Origin: Dicaeum eximium
Taxonomy: Eukaryota > Chordata > Aves > Passeriformes > Dicaeidae
Reading direction: 5' to 3'
DNA: 64,000 nt
NCBI GenBank assembly: GCA_013396995.1
Contig: VWZP01005263.1
Span: 62,001-126,000 of the forward strand
Below, piece after piece: positions 12,219 to 25,975 of the stretch. Numbering within the stretch: the stretch's first letter is position 1; every line of letters starts with the position of its first letter. The notes beneath the pieces were generated by a model. The model was not told the origin of the DNA and made no database searches. It was given only the letters and a program-made list of their open reading frames with translations. The position numbers and the translations under genes are program-made.

Positions 12219-12327
12219 TTTGCAAATGAGTGCAGGTTGTTTCTGCTTTAAAAGGGTGAGTTTCATTGATGGAAAATGAGATTGTGATACTCTGAAAAAT
12301 AATATTCCTGACAGTGATCCTGGTCAG
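12219..12327 (+). repeat. dispersed repeat, copy 2 of 2 (unnamed, about 110 bp)
   Basis: The second copy of the sequence at 10403-10512, same strand, about 1.8 kb downstream. Shared landmarks in order are 'gcaaatgag', 'tttctgctttaaaagggtga', 'gaaaaataatattcctg' and 'agtgatcctg'. The divergence suggests an ancient origin. No terminal inverted repeats or target duplications could be discerned. Confidence 0.65.
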
Positions 12328-15300
12328 CAACAAAGATCCATCCAGGAACCATAACCTACTTTGTAAGAGTATTATTTCATAGTACATCTAAAGTTAATTA
12401 ATAGAGCCATCAGGACGGTGGTTATCCTGCCAAAATGGTCAAGTCATTAGCCAAAATAAACATGGATCTAGAGACTTCTGACAGGCATCCACAAATGCCT
12501 GGAAATTATAGCCATGCAACCATATCAGAATGCACATCTGTATTATAAACTACTCAGACTGCTTCATCTATTCAGTTGTATAAACCTGGTGTCTGTAAGT
12601 CTTAAGAAATTTGTTACCAAAAAAGTCCAGTTCTGTTTGTAAGAAAGTAGCAAAAACTTTGCCATCTGCAAAATGATTTTTCAGGATCATTACTGTTTTT
12701 TTTTTTTCCTTAAGATAAAGTAAATATGATCCGTTGTATTTGGTTTGTTTGAGAAATTAAACGATTCACTATTTAATTGGGTTTTTTTTCTCTGTGACTT
12801 CTGCTTTACACACAGACTTTCTCCATCCAGTCTCTCATCCTCTATCAGCAGCCTCTGGGGTTTGCATTTTGAGACCTCACCTAACCCATCTTTACCAAGG
12901 TGACTGTGGGTTTATCTGGATTTGCCCTCCAGGATATTTTTAATTAGATATAAAGGAATGAATATATTACTTTAACTTATTTTGATGAAAGAATTCCTGC
13001 ATTTCATTAACAATGAGTTAAATGAGCTAAAACTTCCCTCTAGTTCCCTATCTTTTGATGAGGAAACAAAGCAGTTCTTTGCATGATTAAGATTTGTGGT
13101 ATCATGCCTGAAATGAGAAACCACAATATATACTTTAAAATTTGTGTAGGTTTTTTTAATTCCTACGTGACCACTCTTCTTTTTGTTCCTATTTTTACAG
13201 CTGGTTTTGTTATGTTTTCCTTTGATTTGAGACACTGACATCATAAGTTTATCTCTCTGTTTTTATTTTTCCTTTATTGCTAAACTGGTTGTTTAATTCC
13301 TTAGGCAGCTCAAAGGGAGTTGACATTGACAATTCCTGAGGCTCTTTGGAAACTTCAGATTGGGTTGATTTTAGACCCATTAGACTCAACATGAATTTTT
13401 GATAGTTAGTGATGATTAAAACTTAGCAAGGTGTGTGAAAACATGTGGAAAACCTCAGGGCACCAAGATTACCCCTTCAGTCATTTGAAGTGTGCAGGAG
13501 TTCAGAAAGCTGATTTCCAGTAGCAGTTTTACTGTGTTTTACTGACACTGCCATGTAACAGCAGTTTGAACAACATACACAGAGAGCAGTTAGAGAAGCA
13601 ATACAGCTTATTTGCTCTTGATAAAGATGATTATTCCAGTGAAAAAAGAAAGGGATTAAATTTTGTTGTTGATAGAGCTCTTGGGTGAATCTCAGAATAT
13701 ATTATTCTGTAACAGCATGGTTTGAGTTGTTGACCACTTCAGTATTTCTAATTGTTTCTGCAATAATACCTCCTCGCAGAGTTTAGGCAAAAGAGCTCTC
13801 CATGCCAAGTGTCAGCTGCCAAATAAAATTATCAGATGGTCTTTAATATGTTGAGACATTTTATAAGAAAGGTGTAATCATTTGCCTTATGGATTTTGAA
13901 TTGTCTCCATTCTAATCTCAGCCTTGCAACCATGAAAAATCATTAAATATTGTGAGATTCAGAGTTTTCTCAGAAACATTGCAGATGCATTATTACATCC
14001 ATCGTTTTTGTGAATGGAAATGGATTCCTGTATCTTGGAGCACTGGACTCACTGTGCATCATTTTGGCTGTTTTGGAACACCAGCAGAACGACTGAGGTG
14101 GAATAGTTGGGATCAGTGAGTTGTTGACATGGGGTATTTTCCTGTTGGCTTTAATTCAATCTTGAGCACAATAAAAGGCAGCATAATTGGCTTGAACTGT
14201 GGGTTTGAAGATGGCAGGTTATTTAAAATACTGGGTGATGCAAACTGGAACACTAACACCTTAAGAGTAGCAAAGGTGCATATTCTGCTAAATAAACTTC
14301 AGTAATTACTTTAGGGGGTTTTCCTCTGCAACATTGTAATTTTTCTAGTTTATATTCTTCGCAGACTGCTGACCACAGTGACAGTTTTGCTGTTCTTGTA
14401 TAAAATAACTCACACATGTGTGCACCTGGTATTCATTACTGTTGCATTGCATATATGGTAATGGCAGAATGGGAAATTTTCTTTTCTGATTTCTGCTGAT
14501 GATGCCTTGTTTCATGCACAGCATTTTACAAATACATTGTTCATTAAGTGTCAGTATCCATTAAGCAGTACTAACAGGGAAAAGGACTGTACAAAACACT
14601 CTCATCATTTTCATAACAAGAAAGTATTTACTATAAAAAAACCCCAATGCACCTGCTTTAACTTTTTTGAACTGTCAACAATATGAACACTCATGTTTTA
14701 TCTTTTTAAGGCAAATATATTTGCAATAACAAGGCATTAATATGCAAAAATCCCTTTGAAAAATGTTATCCCCCTGTATAAGGCGCTGACTGAACAGAAT
14801 AGGAACACTGAAAACTCCACTTCTAAAAAGTTAATCTTGAAAGTATAATTACAGGTGTGGTGATTGAAATCTATTTTCGGCTGAGCTCAGTTGCATCTTT
14901 TAATATGCTGTGGCTAATTTGACCCACTGCATTTTATGAAATCTTCATTCTCACTGATTCTGGTTTTCTTGCAGACATTTTTGCCAGGCACGTGTGACTG
15001 TGAGAAGTTACGTCCAAACCTCCAAGTCACACACCTGACTGTGGCAGAGGAGTTGCCTGGCTGGCTGAAGGCAGGGAAATGTGGGGACCTCTTGTCTCTA
15101 GAGGGATGACCATAATGCCTGGATCCATGGGGATCTCTGCCAAGCACCTTCTCTCCCAGAGATGAGACTGCAGCTCCAGGAGCTGGCAGGGCTTGGGCTG
15201 CAGCTTTTAACCAGCGCTGGGTTTGCTCTCTGTTCCATGCAGGGATGAGTTGTGCTCAGACCAGGATTTCTGTGTCACCACGAGATGTCACTCTTTTGTT

Positions 15301-17039
15301 AGAAAAAAGTCTATCCAGTGGCATTAATATCTGGAAAATAAATTATATAGCCCTAAAAGGTGAAAATGCAGGAGTTTAAAGAAGAATATTCTTTAATGTC
15401 TTCAGTTGGATTATGTTCTGTTTAATAGGCACAATGTACAGGCATCAGCATCACTATTTCCATGTTTGTTAGTGTTCTAGTTTTTCAAGCTGCAGGGACT
15501 GTAAAGGATTTAATTCATTTAAAAGTCAGCAAATATTTGGGCTTGCAACATGGCAGTGGAGATGGATCAGTTGTTTTTGTAATCTTATTTACAAAATTAT
15601 AAGATGCTTGAATATCTGTGTCAAGCAGCCTTGTGGAGAGGGCAGTGTGGGAGTCCCCAGTGTCCGTCAGTCACGCTCCCCACTGACGTGGAGCAAGAGT
15701 GACATCCTGTGGGAAAGGTTTAAAAGGGACACAAACAAAAGCCTGGAGTCATCCTGGACCCTGTTTGCATTTGGCCATGTCATCTTTTTATATTTTGAAG
15801 CCAGCATCTCAAAACTAAATTAATATCCATTGTCACCTGTGATTAGAATATCACAGCTTTCTGTGCTTTAATTTACACTGGTTTGGGGTACTGAATTATT
15901 GATTTGCATTGCAGGAGTGCTCATGTTTTACTTTGATCAGAACCCAAAAATTTAGAGTTTTTAAATACACCTTTATGATTATATGGTTTCCTAATGTGCT
16001 AGGACATGTTAGACACGCATTTTCCTCTAAGACTAAAGATAACACATATGTAATAGTACATCTTTAAATGGCATCCAAGTACTCAATTTAAATTCTTTTT
16101 AAAATTGTTTTTTAAATTAAAAGTCACGAGGAAAATATTTCTTTTCTTTTCTTTTTTTTTTTTGGACCAAAAATTTATATGTTACATTTAATAGAAATGT
16201 GAGCTCTGAACATTAAAACCTGGTTCTGATAACAGAAGTAGTGACAGAGATTCCAGTATTTGTAGCTAGATATAAAATTATGCACTTTTACAACAAGGTT
16301 GCAACAGAAATTAAATGAATTGGAACAATGTTATTCGAATGATGTGTCTTTGGCTGCAGAGTAGTAAGAAGCAGGTGATTCTAACTTCATCCCTTTATTT
16401 GACATTTTTTAAAAGCATGGATTTAAAAACTCTTGATAATTTTAAAAAGAGAAGTAGTTACACCTTGTATTGTAATTCACTGCATGTCTTGCAAGAGGAA
16501 ATATAAAACTAATATTTCTGTACATTTTTTCCTGGTTTTAAAAATAGAGATGGATAAAATTGCAGCACTATCCCCATGTGAAAGGATTATTTGCACATCT
16601 GTCTAAGGTTAGTACCTCCTGTGTGGTTATCAGCATCCTTCATTGTGCTTGCTGAAAAAGGGCCAGATGATGAGTGGCGCCTTGCAAGATTAACTTTGTA
16701 TTGGTAGTCATTAAACAGTGGGAATTTCTACAGACTGGCAGTTTGGGATACTGGAAAAAAGAGAAAAAAATTGAGGAAGGAGTATTATAATGGTTGCACA
16801 TGCAGCATCTAGAATAGACTGGGGCTACTGGCAACAAGTGTGGTGGAACAGTTGGTGAGCAGATGTACAATAAATAACTGTCAGGAGGTAAACTGACACC
16901 TCTGATATCCAAAATTGTACTAATCCAGGATTAACTAAGCAGTTGAAGTAGAGGTATCACTGTTTTACAGCAAGTTCAGTCACTCCTGGAGGAAAGCCCC
17001 CTTTGTGTTTGAGCTGAGGGATGTCTGAAGCCCCAGCAG
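12328..17039. other. 4.7 kb noncoding stretch
   Basis: No gene, RNA or recognised transposon. GC-richer patches occur at 14970-15290 and 15620-15780, where the open frames 14914-15147 (minus) and 15608-15823 (plus) lie, but their translations show no known motif. The parts around 14160-14360 and 14700-14850 have enhancer-like mixed texture (TAAT, 'atatgcaaa') without clear boundaries. Confidence 0.45.
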
Positions 17040-17420
17040 TGGCCGTGTCCTTCCCAACACTGCAGTGACACCAACAAAGCTAATTTAAACCCAATCTGCT
17101 AAATGTGGCTTTAGCCATTTTTCTGGGCGGCTTAAACATGTCATTAACTTCAAAGAGGTGAGGGGAGGATTCTTTGCACATGCATGTGAAGGACTATAAA
17201 AGTGATTGGCAAGCTGAAATTAAATTTTGAATATTTTTGTGTAATCACCGTTAATTTGGTTTTGCAAACCCATTCCTGGCAGATATCTGTGGAAAGCAGA
17301 TGGCTAAGTTGTGTTGACTGGAAGCAGATTTTCAGATGCTTTTTACAGAAGCTCTCTATAATTGATTTGCTGGCAGATTAAGAGTTACTCATGAGATGTG
17401 TTTTGTTTTGCTCCTCTGTT
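17040..17420. promoter_or_regulatory. candidate conserved noncoding element
   Basis: A sustained mixed-complexity block carries 'acatgtcattaacttcaaag', 'ctttgcacatgcatgtgaag', 'tgtaatcaccgttaatttgg', 'ataattgatttgctggcag' and SOX/TCF-like CAAAG. No low complexity and no sustained coding frame. Its density of developmental transcription-factor words is typical of vertebrate CNEs, but conservation itself cannot be seen from one sequence. Confidence 0.4.
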
Positions 17421-20400
17421 TAAAAAGTATACTGTGTTATGCAGCTGCACTTAAATTTTTGAATCAGCAAATAACATCACTTGTGGTGAGGATCTGTTTG
17501 GGAGTATAAAAATATTTGAGAAAGATTTGAAGACTGAGAATGAGTAGCAGTAATGAGTCAAATCCTAAAGCTTCTGCTCAGATTTAGGAAACATTTTTAT
17601 TGAATTTTCTCTTCCAGCTGATAGAATTTCTCTGAAGACTTCAACTATTTAACTGAATAAATGTGATCATTTTCATTATGCAGCTCTGATCTTGTGCCTT
17701 TTATTGTTGTTCTGGATTATTTTGTCAGTGCTCTTTCTTTCACGTATAACCCAGGTCAAACTAACCTTATCATTCAGAGTTGTATTTTATCACTTTTTAT
17801 CTGTATTTTCTGCCGAAAGAAATGGCAAAGCTGAAACCTTTTGTGCTTTGTGACTGCTAAAATTTACATGGATTCAAGAGGAATTGGTCAGATGGAAATG
17901 TAATAGAAAAAACTGTTAGACAGCAAGTACTGTCTCTGACTCTGGATGTCCTAAGCTTAAAACTTGTTTGAGAGTAGGAGAGTATCCCAAGGCAGTATCA
18001 TATTTTTGTATTCTTCCCTAGGCATTAGAGAGTGAGAACTGTGCCTCTGTGAATATATGGGTATAGTCTTTAATTATATATGATATATTTATTTTTGCCT
18101 CGGGATCTCTGTCACAGCTTGTGCAGGCAGGTTTTAAAAATTCGAGGGACATCATGGCAGTGTGTGCTGTGGTAGGAAAGCTGTGTTAGTAGCAGGATGG
18201 GTGACTGTGAGGTCTGGTGAGGGCTTGTCTTACTCCCTCTTGAACATTTAAATTGCTCCTTGTTGTAGCCAAATTTCTTCTTCCCCTATGACATGAATCT
18301 GCAAATATGATATTAAAAGAATTGGGTTTTTCTCGGAGGATCACAGAATGTTTTGAATTTGTTTCTGATCCAAAGCTTTAATTTAATTTAAATTTTAATC
18401 ACGTTCAAAAGAAAAACCTTAGAAGAAAATGTTTGTTTAAAGCAAATTTAATTTTTGTTTTCTTTTGTGGTTCTTTCCTCCTTGGATGATTGTGGGATTA
18501 TGTGCGCCAGGAAATATTCTTCCTGTCTTGTCAGAAACCTGTCAAAACTTCATAATAATATACTAAGTACTTGAAATAATATTAGTGTTTAGCAGGAAAT
18601 GGGTCTGCCTATCTGTATAGTGCAGTAATGGATGTGCACAGCTACAGCAAATACAGGGGCTGTGGAGAAGAAAGTAATTTTAAGAAAGAAAACATACAAA
18701 GCCAAAAAAGCTTCTCATCCAGTGAATGCTAATGAGCTGGCTGCTCTTTGTGGTGAAAGGCATTAGTGTCTACTGGAGTTAGAATGGGGGCCCAATAATT
18801 GCTCTGACTTCAGTGCTGAAAATCTCAGAGCTCCTTGTGGCTGCAGAGATGGGAGGTGGGTGCCAGTTCTTCTGCAAATCTCCTGGTTGGGTTTCAAAGG
18901 TAGTCAGGCTTTCAGTATTCTTAGCTTGAATCTGTAAAGTACTTGTTTGCTTTGTTGTAGTTGACATTATTCATTTAGAGGTTAACTTCAGTTTTATTGG
19001 ATTATTTATTATAAAAGATGATTCTAGATTTCAGAACTTCATAAAATATGATTTTGTATAATGTTCCCAGGAGCCATTTAAATTAAAAGCTGATGAGGTC
19101 TTAGAGGTCTAAGTTAAACATTTTTGCATTATTTTTAACTTAATTGGAAGTTGATATACTGTGTTTTTGACCTGGTTGCTGCAGAATGCTACATTCTTTG
19201 GCAAATATTAACCAATGTGTGTGGTCTAAATAGATACTTAGCTAACATGGACCAAGCCTTGCTCTGGTTAAAGATATCTCTTTCCACACATTGCCTAAGC
19301 TATAATGAACATTTTTGTTAGTGGCTTCTCAAAACACCACAAAGCTCCAGTAAAAGTAGAACATGAATCCATTTGTACACAAAGCATTTAGCATGAAACC
19401 TTCATTTTAATTCTGTTCTTTTTTGTAGTGAATATTGTATTGTTCATTTTCAAAGCAAAAGATACAAAACTTTTAAAGAAATTTAGTTCATCATGTTAGA
19501 GGTACTGTTTCTGGAAATCTTTATTTTTCTCAAGGATCAGTAAAATCATACAATCTTTACAAATGTATTATCTTTAAGAGGTAAAATTTCTCTGTAAAAC
19601 ATGCTGGTTCTTTTTTTTTTTCAGAAATCACATTTTAATCTCTAAAGTCATTGGCTGGATCAGAAATTGCAGAACGTGCTGAGCACCAAGGTTAATGGTT
19701 CTAATGTAGATAATTCTTTATGTGAATACCTTTGCAAAGGTTTGACTCAGGGGAGAATATTTTATTGGTACTATCCATATGAACTAGGGGAATATGGGTA
19801 GTTGCAATATTAGTAAGAATTCTACATGGTACTATTTATGACTTTTTAGAGAGGATGGGTTTTGGTTTTCAATGTACAAAGGCTCTTGATGTTGCTTATA
19901 TTTTCTATGGGAGTGCAGACAAATTGTTATTTAGTGCCTTGTGTGTCATCATCTCCAAGAAAATGGGTTTCAGAAACCTTAATTTCATAATTTGTTTCAA
20001 AGTTGTAGCTATAGATCAAGTTTAAAATACATAATGCTCGTTCACAATGTACTTTAAAATTTTTTTATTATCTCCCAATGCCTTTTCTTTTTTTTCTTTT
20101 TGTGGTATAGGGATCTCACCCCCCCCCACCCCCTTTTAATTCAGCATCTCTTTTGCCTGAAGAATAAAGGCACACTATAGATAACAGCAAAACATAAGAT
20201 ACCTGACAATATATGTTACATTGCAGATTAAGATCTGGCTTTCAAGGCAAAATGCCTTTGCCCTTGCAGTGCAGGAATTTCCCCCAGTCCTTGGAGACAG
20301 AATTCACTCCACTGATGGCTGCTGGGTTTGGCTCCTGTCTCCATCAGATCCATCTCACCGTGGTGTTTCTGGGATCTGACAGTCTCACACAGCTCCTCTT

Positions 20401-20599
20401 TATCTCCTGGTGCTTTTTGTCTTAGTCTGACAAATACTTCTTATTTTTTATTTCCCTCTTCCTCCCTGTCTGGCACACTGAACGCTGCTGGAGTGTGAAC
20501 CTAAGTAGGCAATGATAGGTGAGAAGAGGAGCAAGGAGATTTTAATGTTAAAATACCCTAAAGGCTCAGACAGTGGAATCCACAGTAGGATTTGGGTCA
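17421..20599. other. noncoding stretch before the CR1 element
   Basis: AT-rich DNA without recognised genes. It includes a pyrimidine tract at 20083-20101 and a C9-A-C5 run at 20119-20133. A 62-codon minus-strand frame (18779-18967) has no known motif. 'atcacagaatgttttgaat' near 18341 recalls a CR1 tail but does not continue as one. Confidence 0.5.
20119..20133 (+). repeat. C-run (C9 A C5)
   Basis: A low-complexity cytosine run directly follows a T-rich pyrimidine tract. The complementary strand is G-rich but has only two G-runs, too few for an intramolecular four-tract quadruplex. Confidence 0.9.
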
Positions 20600-20824
20600 C
20601 TGGAAGGACTGAAGGAAGAAATCCTCCCTGTGAGGGTGGGGAGGCCGTGGCACAGGGTGCCCAGACCAGCTGTGGCTGCCCCATCCCTGAAGTGCCCAAG
20701 GCCAGGTTGGACAGGGCTTGGAGCAGCCTGGGACAGTGGAAGGTGTCCCTGCCCATGGCAGGGGATGGAATGAAATGAGCTTTAAGGTCCCTTCCAACAC
20801 AAACCATTCTGTGTTTCTGTGATT
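20600..20824 (+). mobile_element. CR1 LINE, 5'-truncated 3' end (avian)
   Basis: The 3' end of a CR1 retrotransposon in plus orientation. In order it shows 'gaaatcctccctgtgagggt', 'gtggcacagggtgcccagac', 'gcccaaggccaggttggaca', 'gacagtggaaggtgtccctg', 'catggcaggggatggaatga', 'ctttaaggtcccttccaaca' and the terminal octamer repeat 'attctgtg tttctgtg att'. CR1 is the dominant LINE of birds, and copies are usually truncated at the 5' end and lack a poly(A) tail, as here. The subfamily wording is the type I associate with songbird genomes. Several overlapping open frames on both strands (20448-20807, 20512-20778, 20573-20773, 20597-20800) are by-products of this GC-rich repeat. The left edge is approximate because divergence blurs it. 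Confidence 0.93.
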
Positions 20825-23800
20825 GTTTACTTGGTAGCTTTGGAAATCAGGAATGGAAATACTTTTGATTTTACCATGTATAAAGTAAACTTTATACAGA
20901 TGTGCTATTTGAAGAGATATTTTTCTTTCTGTTGGTTCTCTGTCCTTTCCTTAAGAGCAGAAGAAAGTTTGACATCTGCCCATCCCTTTCTCTCATGATC
21001 AGATTGGGTTTTGTTTCTGTTTCTTACCTAATTTCCAGAATTATAAATAGGATTTAAAGTTTTTAGCCTAACCTCAAATCTATACAGGGAGCAATGACTT
21101 CTCTGGTGCTTTTTTGTATCTTCTTTTGTTTATGAGAACAAGACAATGATTGCAATTTAATTTTATTTTCTAATCAGACAGTTCTGTTTGACTGCTTACA
21201 TACTTTTTTTTTTTTTCTTCTCCTACTGAAGGAAACTACTCCTTCAACTGCATCAAATATTCTTATTATCTTCCACTACTGAAATTTGAAGTTGAGCATT
21301 CTTTTAGCAGACTGTTATGTAATGTTCTTGTCTGAAAATGAATGTGCATGTTTTGGGAGAATTTCTTTTGGTAATATGTAAATATGTCAAATTAAACCTG
21401 TCTGTTGTGTTTTCTTAGAATGGGAATATTTCTAGTAGCAGAAATCAGAGAAGAAATCCAAACTCATGAAATATGAGGCAGTACTTTATGGCCTGTCTCT
21501 TTTGTGATGCTGAAATCAATGGGAGCTTGGCAGTGATTTTAGTAGAAACAGAATTGGGGTAAGACTGATGCTTATGCACTATTATGTTAAATGTCCTTTT
21601 CTGTTTGTAATGGTAAATAAAAAAAGGAAGATGAAGACTCGAATCTGCATGAAAAATTTGGCAGTTCATAGTGAAATGTTCACTGTCTGCTCTGGCTCAT
21701 TCAAAAACCACAGCAAACCGAAATCCCCTAAAGGGGGTGGCCTGCAGGTGATCTGGATATTTACAGAATGATGAGCACAACTCATAACTTCTGTACCAAA
21801 ATTCAAATGATGAGGGTTAGAGAGAGCACAGAGGTACCTGAAGGTGTGAGCTGTGTTCCTCTGATTTCTATTCTTTAAGCACATACAGGGCTGCAACCTA
21901 CATATGTTTGTCTGAGTGATTAATGGCTTGTATCCATACATTAGAATGGAGAGTATTAAGATTTATATCTTTTTGTTTTGAAAAGCAACAGCAAGCCCTT
22001 AAATGCATGCTAAATGTACTCCATCTGATGAGCATGTGACCTACAGTGGACATTTACAGTAAATGACTAGAGCCATTTAGAGGGGATTTTTAAAGCTATT
22101 AAATATATTTTAAAATGTTGTAAGATGTCATGAGTCATGGATGTAAAGCTGATATTTATATTTATCAGACACTTGGAAGACAGAAAAGATCTTACCTTTG
22201 TACCTCTTTCTTTGCTTTCTAAACTGATGAATGTACTGTGCTAGGAGAGGTCAGGATAGAAAAATACAGGTAGTGAGGGTCCAACATTTTTCATGGTGTT
22301 TATTTAAATAGTTTGTTCCAAGTACCATGAGGATGGCTGCTAAATGTTCTAAGTCATGAGGGATTTAGAGTATCTAAATTAGGTGTTGAGGGGAGAAACT
22401 TGCTAATTGGAGACAGCATGAAGAGACAGTATGGAAGAAGTTTATATAGCTTTTATTTTCCTTCTAAATAAGGTACTAAGTATATTCAGGACTTTATGAA
22501 ATGTTCTAGCTCCATGTCCTTCAGTACCTTATCCCAGAGGGCATTTCCAAGGCCACCCCTGCTGGTTTTGAGCTGACTCTGAGTGCTGGGTTACCTTCCT
22601 TTGGATACATGTTCTCTGTGTTCATTACACCCTTTTCAGAGCTTCTCTTTGTATTGACATATTCTGGGTTTTTTTCCCCATGTGTAGAAAAGCAGAAGCA
22701 ATAGTGGGTCCAGCACTGGGTCTGAGTTACATCCAAGTGACTTCAGCTCTGTGAAATTGTGCTCAAGAGCAGCTGTACCCACGGCTGAGCTCTGCAGTTT
22801 GTGTAAACATTCATAGGTTCAATGCACATCTGTTTGTCTTGTGTTTGAGGAGGAGGCTGGTCAAACACAGGCTCATCACTGGTATAGAAAACCTGTGATT
22901 TTGAACCATCAGGGTTTTATTTCTGGGATAGGTACAAACCTGTTCGTAAAAAAAATATTTGTAGAAGACATGGAAGATTTAATTTATTGGTTGTCTTACT
23001 CAGCCAGCCAAATAGCACTGTTTAATTCAGTAGCACTTCTTCTCTATAGAAATCCTAGATTACTTCAGCAAGCTCAGGCAATGGAATTTTTTATGCCTTT
23101 TGTTTTTTTTCTTGTCTTGTACAAGTTTGTGAGAAATCTTCAAACGAAGCATTTTTTAAAGAAGTCGCTTTAAAGATTTGTTGAAATGTTTTTTTCATAG
23201 TCTATTTCTTTTCCTCCAATGCTATTGATGGATTTAAGGTATCTGAACTGTCAGTGAATTAGCTGTATAAGAATGTTTTAATGATACAAGGGGGTATTGG
23301 ATGACGGCAGACTTTTTTAGCATCTCTGAACAGTACAAATTGCCAACATCTTCACATTTCTGTAAGGAGAACCTGCTTAAGGCCCAGTGGGGTTAAGAAC
23401 ATTGTTTACTCTACTCTTGACTCCTGCAGTATAACAATAAAAAAGTGATTAAAATTTAAGTAGTCATGAGAGATTTTTGCTATATCTAATTTCTTGAATG
23501 CTGTTGTGCATTAGAACTGGATCATTGCATAATACTGTTGTGGTAAATATTGCTGTATTACCTTGTTTAGCAACCAACAGAAATAAGAACAGTAATTCTG
23601 TGATGAGTGGTCTTGTCTAGATGTGCTGAGTTCAAAAATTGTTCAGCATTAAGGTTGTGTTAATTGCTTCCTCTATAGGTTTTATTAATAATAGAGATAT
23701 TAATAGATCTCTATTTTGAAATAAACATGCCAGAAAAATCTTTTGCAAGACAAAATTTGATAGTGAGTTTCTCACATCAGAAAGCATTTTCTTCTTCTGT

Positions 23801-25739
23801 TTGGGAAGATTAGTGATTTCTATAGATTTCACAAGGAAAGCAGGAGAGATGCAGCCTTTTTTCAGTGTCTTTGCTTTCATCATGGAAGAAAGAGGGATCT
23901 CTCCAGCTGTGGGTGTGGAAGGGTGGCTCTTTGCTTCAAGGGCACGTGGGGTTGCAGTTCTCAGGGGAGCCATCAAGCTCTCTTGTGTAGGTGCTGTGCA
24001 GTTTGAGCTTTTATAAGCACAGAATGTGCATTCCTAAACCTGAGTACACAACAGCATCTCTGCACAGACCGGACTGTGCAGGCACTGAAAAGTGGAACAG
24101 CAGAATTAAGCATTCCTTTCTATCACCTGTAGGCCTGTATTGCTCCATCTGCATGTCCATGCTCTGTTTTTCCACATTTTCTTTTGGACAAGTCAGAGGG
24201 GGGGTGGTAGAGGGTGAGTAAGCAAAGGTATCCTGTGCAATACCTCCTGCTAACTTTTCTGATTCTTGAAAGCTGTGCTTTAGTGTTTGGAACTGAACAG
24301 TGGAAGTCTGGGGGACAGCTTTATTTGCTTACACCTCTTTGCTTTATGGTCTTTGGAAGAGGTTCCCCCTCACCATGTTTACTGCTTTGTAAAGTAAATC
24401 TTTGATTTACTGTAGCAGTCACAGTCTGTTAAATAACTGTTTTTTTCATGTGGAAAAAGCACTTTATGTTCCCACTCCCCAGGTCTCCCCAGCCCACAAA
24501 GTGTGAATTCCTTCTCTGTGATGGAATCTGCTTTTTCACTGGTTTCTGACAGTTTATTATGTACCTTGCCATTATTAGGAAGATGTTTTAAACTATAAAC
24601 AGATCACATGTAAACAATGCTTCCTAAAATGATAATATTTCTCTTCCTTTGTTTTTCCTCATTTCAATGTTCTTTCTTAATTATTTCGTACGTGTAAAAG
24701 GCTTTGTGAAGCAAGACTCAAACATCTCTGTATAAGATGAACAGTATCTTTTCTTCAAATGACTCAGTGCCAAACATGATCCATTAAGAGCTGGACATCA
24801 GACTGAGGAAGGAGATCTTCTGAATACCAGAATCCTTGAAACCACCAGGACAAGGTTTTTTGAGATCCTATTCCAAGAGAGGCAAACACAGACCCTTTCT
24901 GACTCCCCTGCTTTGCCAGACACACCAAACCAGACCGTGGCCATCTGAAACTGAGTTACTGGGTTCTCATCTCAGAATATTGCAGCCAATTAAACCAGCC
25001 TCATCTCTTTCCACAGCATGTGAAGTCAAACTGAAGAATTGTATTGAAATGATAAGTTCAATTTTGTTGCTAATGTCAGATATTTCACATTCAGTGTTTT
25101 TATAATTCCATTTGCAGGTTTGTTTGAACAATGTGCCTGGATTAACAGGAACTGCAGTGGTTTAATTTCTCTGTTTGTCTCATTATGGCCACTATGAAAG
25201 TGTGTCCTTCAAGCTACTTTAAGTAGAAGATAAGTTGTCATAACTAGAATTTGTTCTCTTGTGCTCTACAAAGATTTTGCAGGAAAAAAGTTTGATTTGA
25301 AATTGTAGATGTCGCCTCTAAACAACAGCCAGATACATCAAGCAGAAAATTCTGGATGTCTGATGGCATTCTTGCGGTTTTTATTCTTTTGATATAAATT
25401 CTCATAATACAAATGCACCTGCTTCAAATGGTTATACTATATGTATGTTGAATATCTACAACTCAAATGGATCTAATTACTCTTGATAAAATCTCAAGCA
25501 AAATTAAGATATGATTGTACTGTAAAATGGCCTAGAACAGCATTACTTTGAAATATTCATTAACATAAGAGAAAAGAGAAAACCTTTAGAGCCCAGAAGA
25601 TTTCTCTGAGGACACAGGCAGTTATTTTATTCTGCATTAGTTTCACTGATGGCACATTGTTAAACACAACGAGTTATAAAAAATTATGAAGAAATTTGTA
25701 TTTTAGCCCCTGTTTTTCAGTTGTGCAACGTATAGATGT
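20825..25739. other. 4.9 kb noncoding stretch
   Basis: No recognised gene or transposon. The longest frame (22841-23173, plus, 110 codons) has a hydrophobic middle but no recognisable domain and no splice context. A small hairpin lies at 23690-23715: arms 'aatagagat' and 'atctctatt' around an 8-nt loop. Minus-strand frames at 21666-21941 and 23632-23976 are unremarkable. Confidence 0.5.
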
Positions 25740-25975
25740 TTAACATGAAGATGCCTCCACTTGCAGATAGAATGGCTTTATTTAAAATTGATTAGGAGCA
25801 ATTCACAGCAGCCTGCCAAATTGCTAATGGAAGCCATTTGAATCAATTCTCTCATATAATTTAAATGCCATTTCACTGCATATAGTTTAACCAGGAAAGA
25901 ATCCCAGCTTGCAGCCAGGAAAATTAATTATTTATTTTTATTTTCATAAATATTTTCTTGGTCCAAAAAAAAAGT
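25740..25975. promoter_or_regulatory. candidate conserved noncoding element
   Basis: A block with 'atttaaaattgattaggagc', 'gccaaattgctaatggaagc', 'gaatcaattctctcat' and 'ggaaaattaattatttattt' shows dense TAAT/ATTA homeodomain-type sites in non-repetitive sequence. It has no coding frame. Function is inferred from texture only. Confidence 0.4.

Noticed and set aside
18340..18372. 'atcacagaatgttttgaat' resembles a reverse CR1 tail
   Set aside because: Similarity stops after about 12 bases, unlike the clear tail at 50254.
20448..20807. 119-codon minus-strand frame and overlapping frames on both strands
   Set aside because: They lie inside the CR1 3' end; openness comes from the GC-rich repeat and not from a gene.
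22841..23173. 110-codon frame with a hydrophobic centre, possible membrane protein
   Set aside because: Hydrophobic runs follow from T-rich codons in this DNA; no signal peptide, family motif or gene context was seen.
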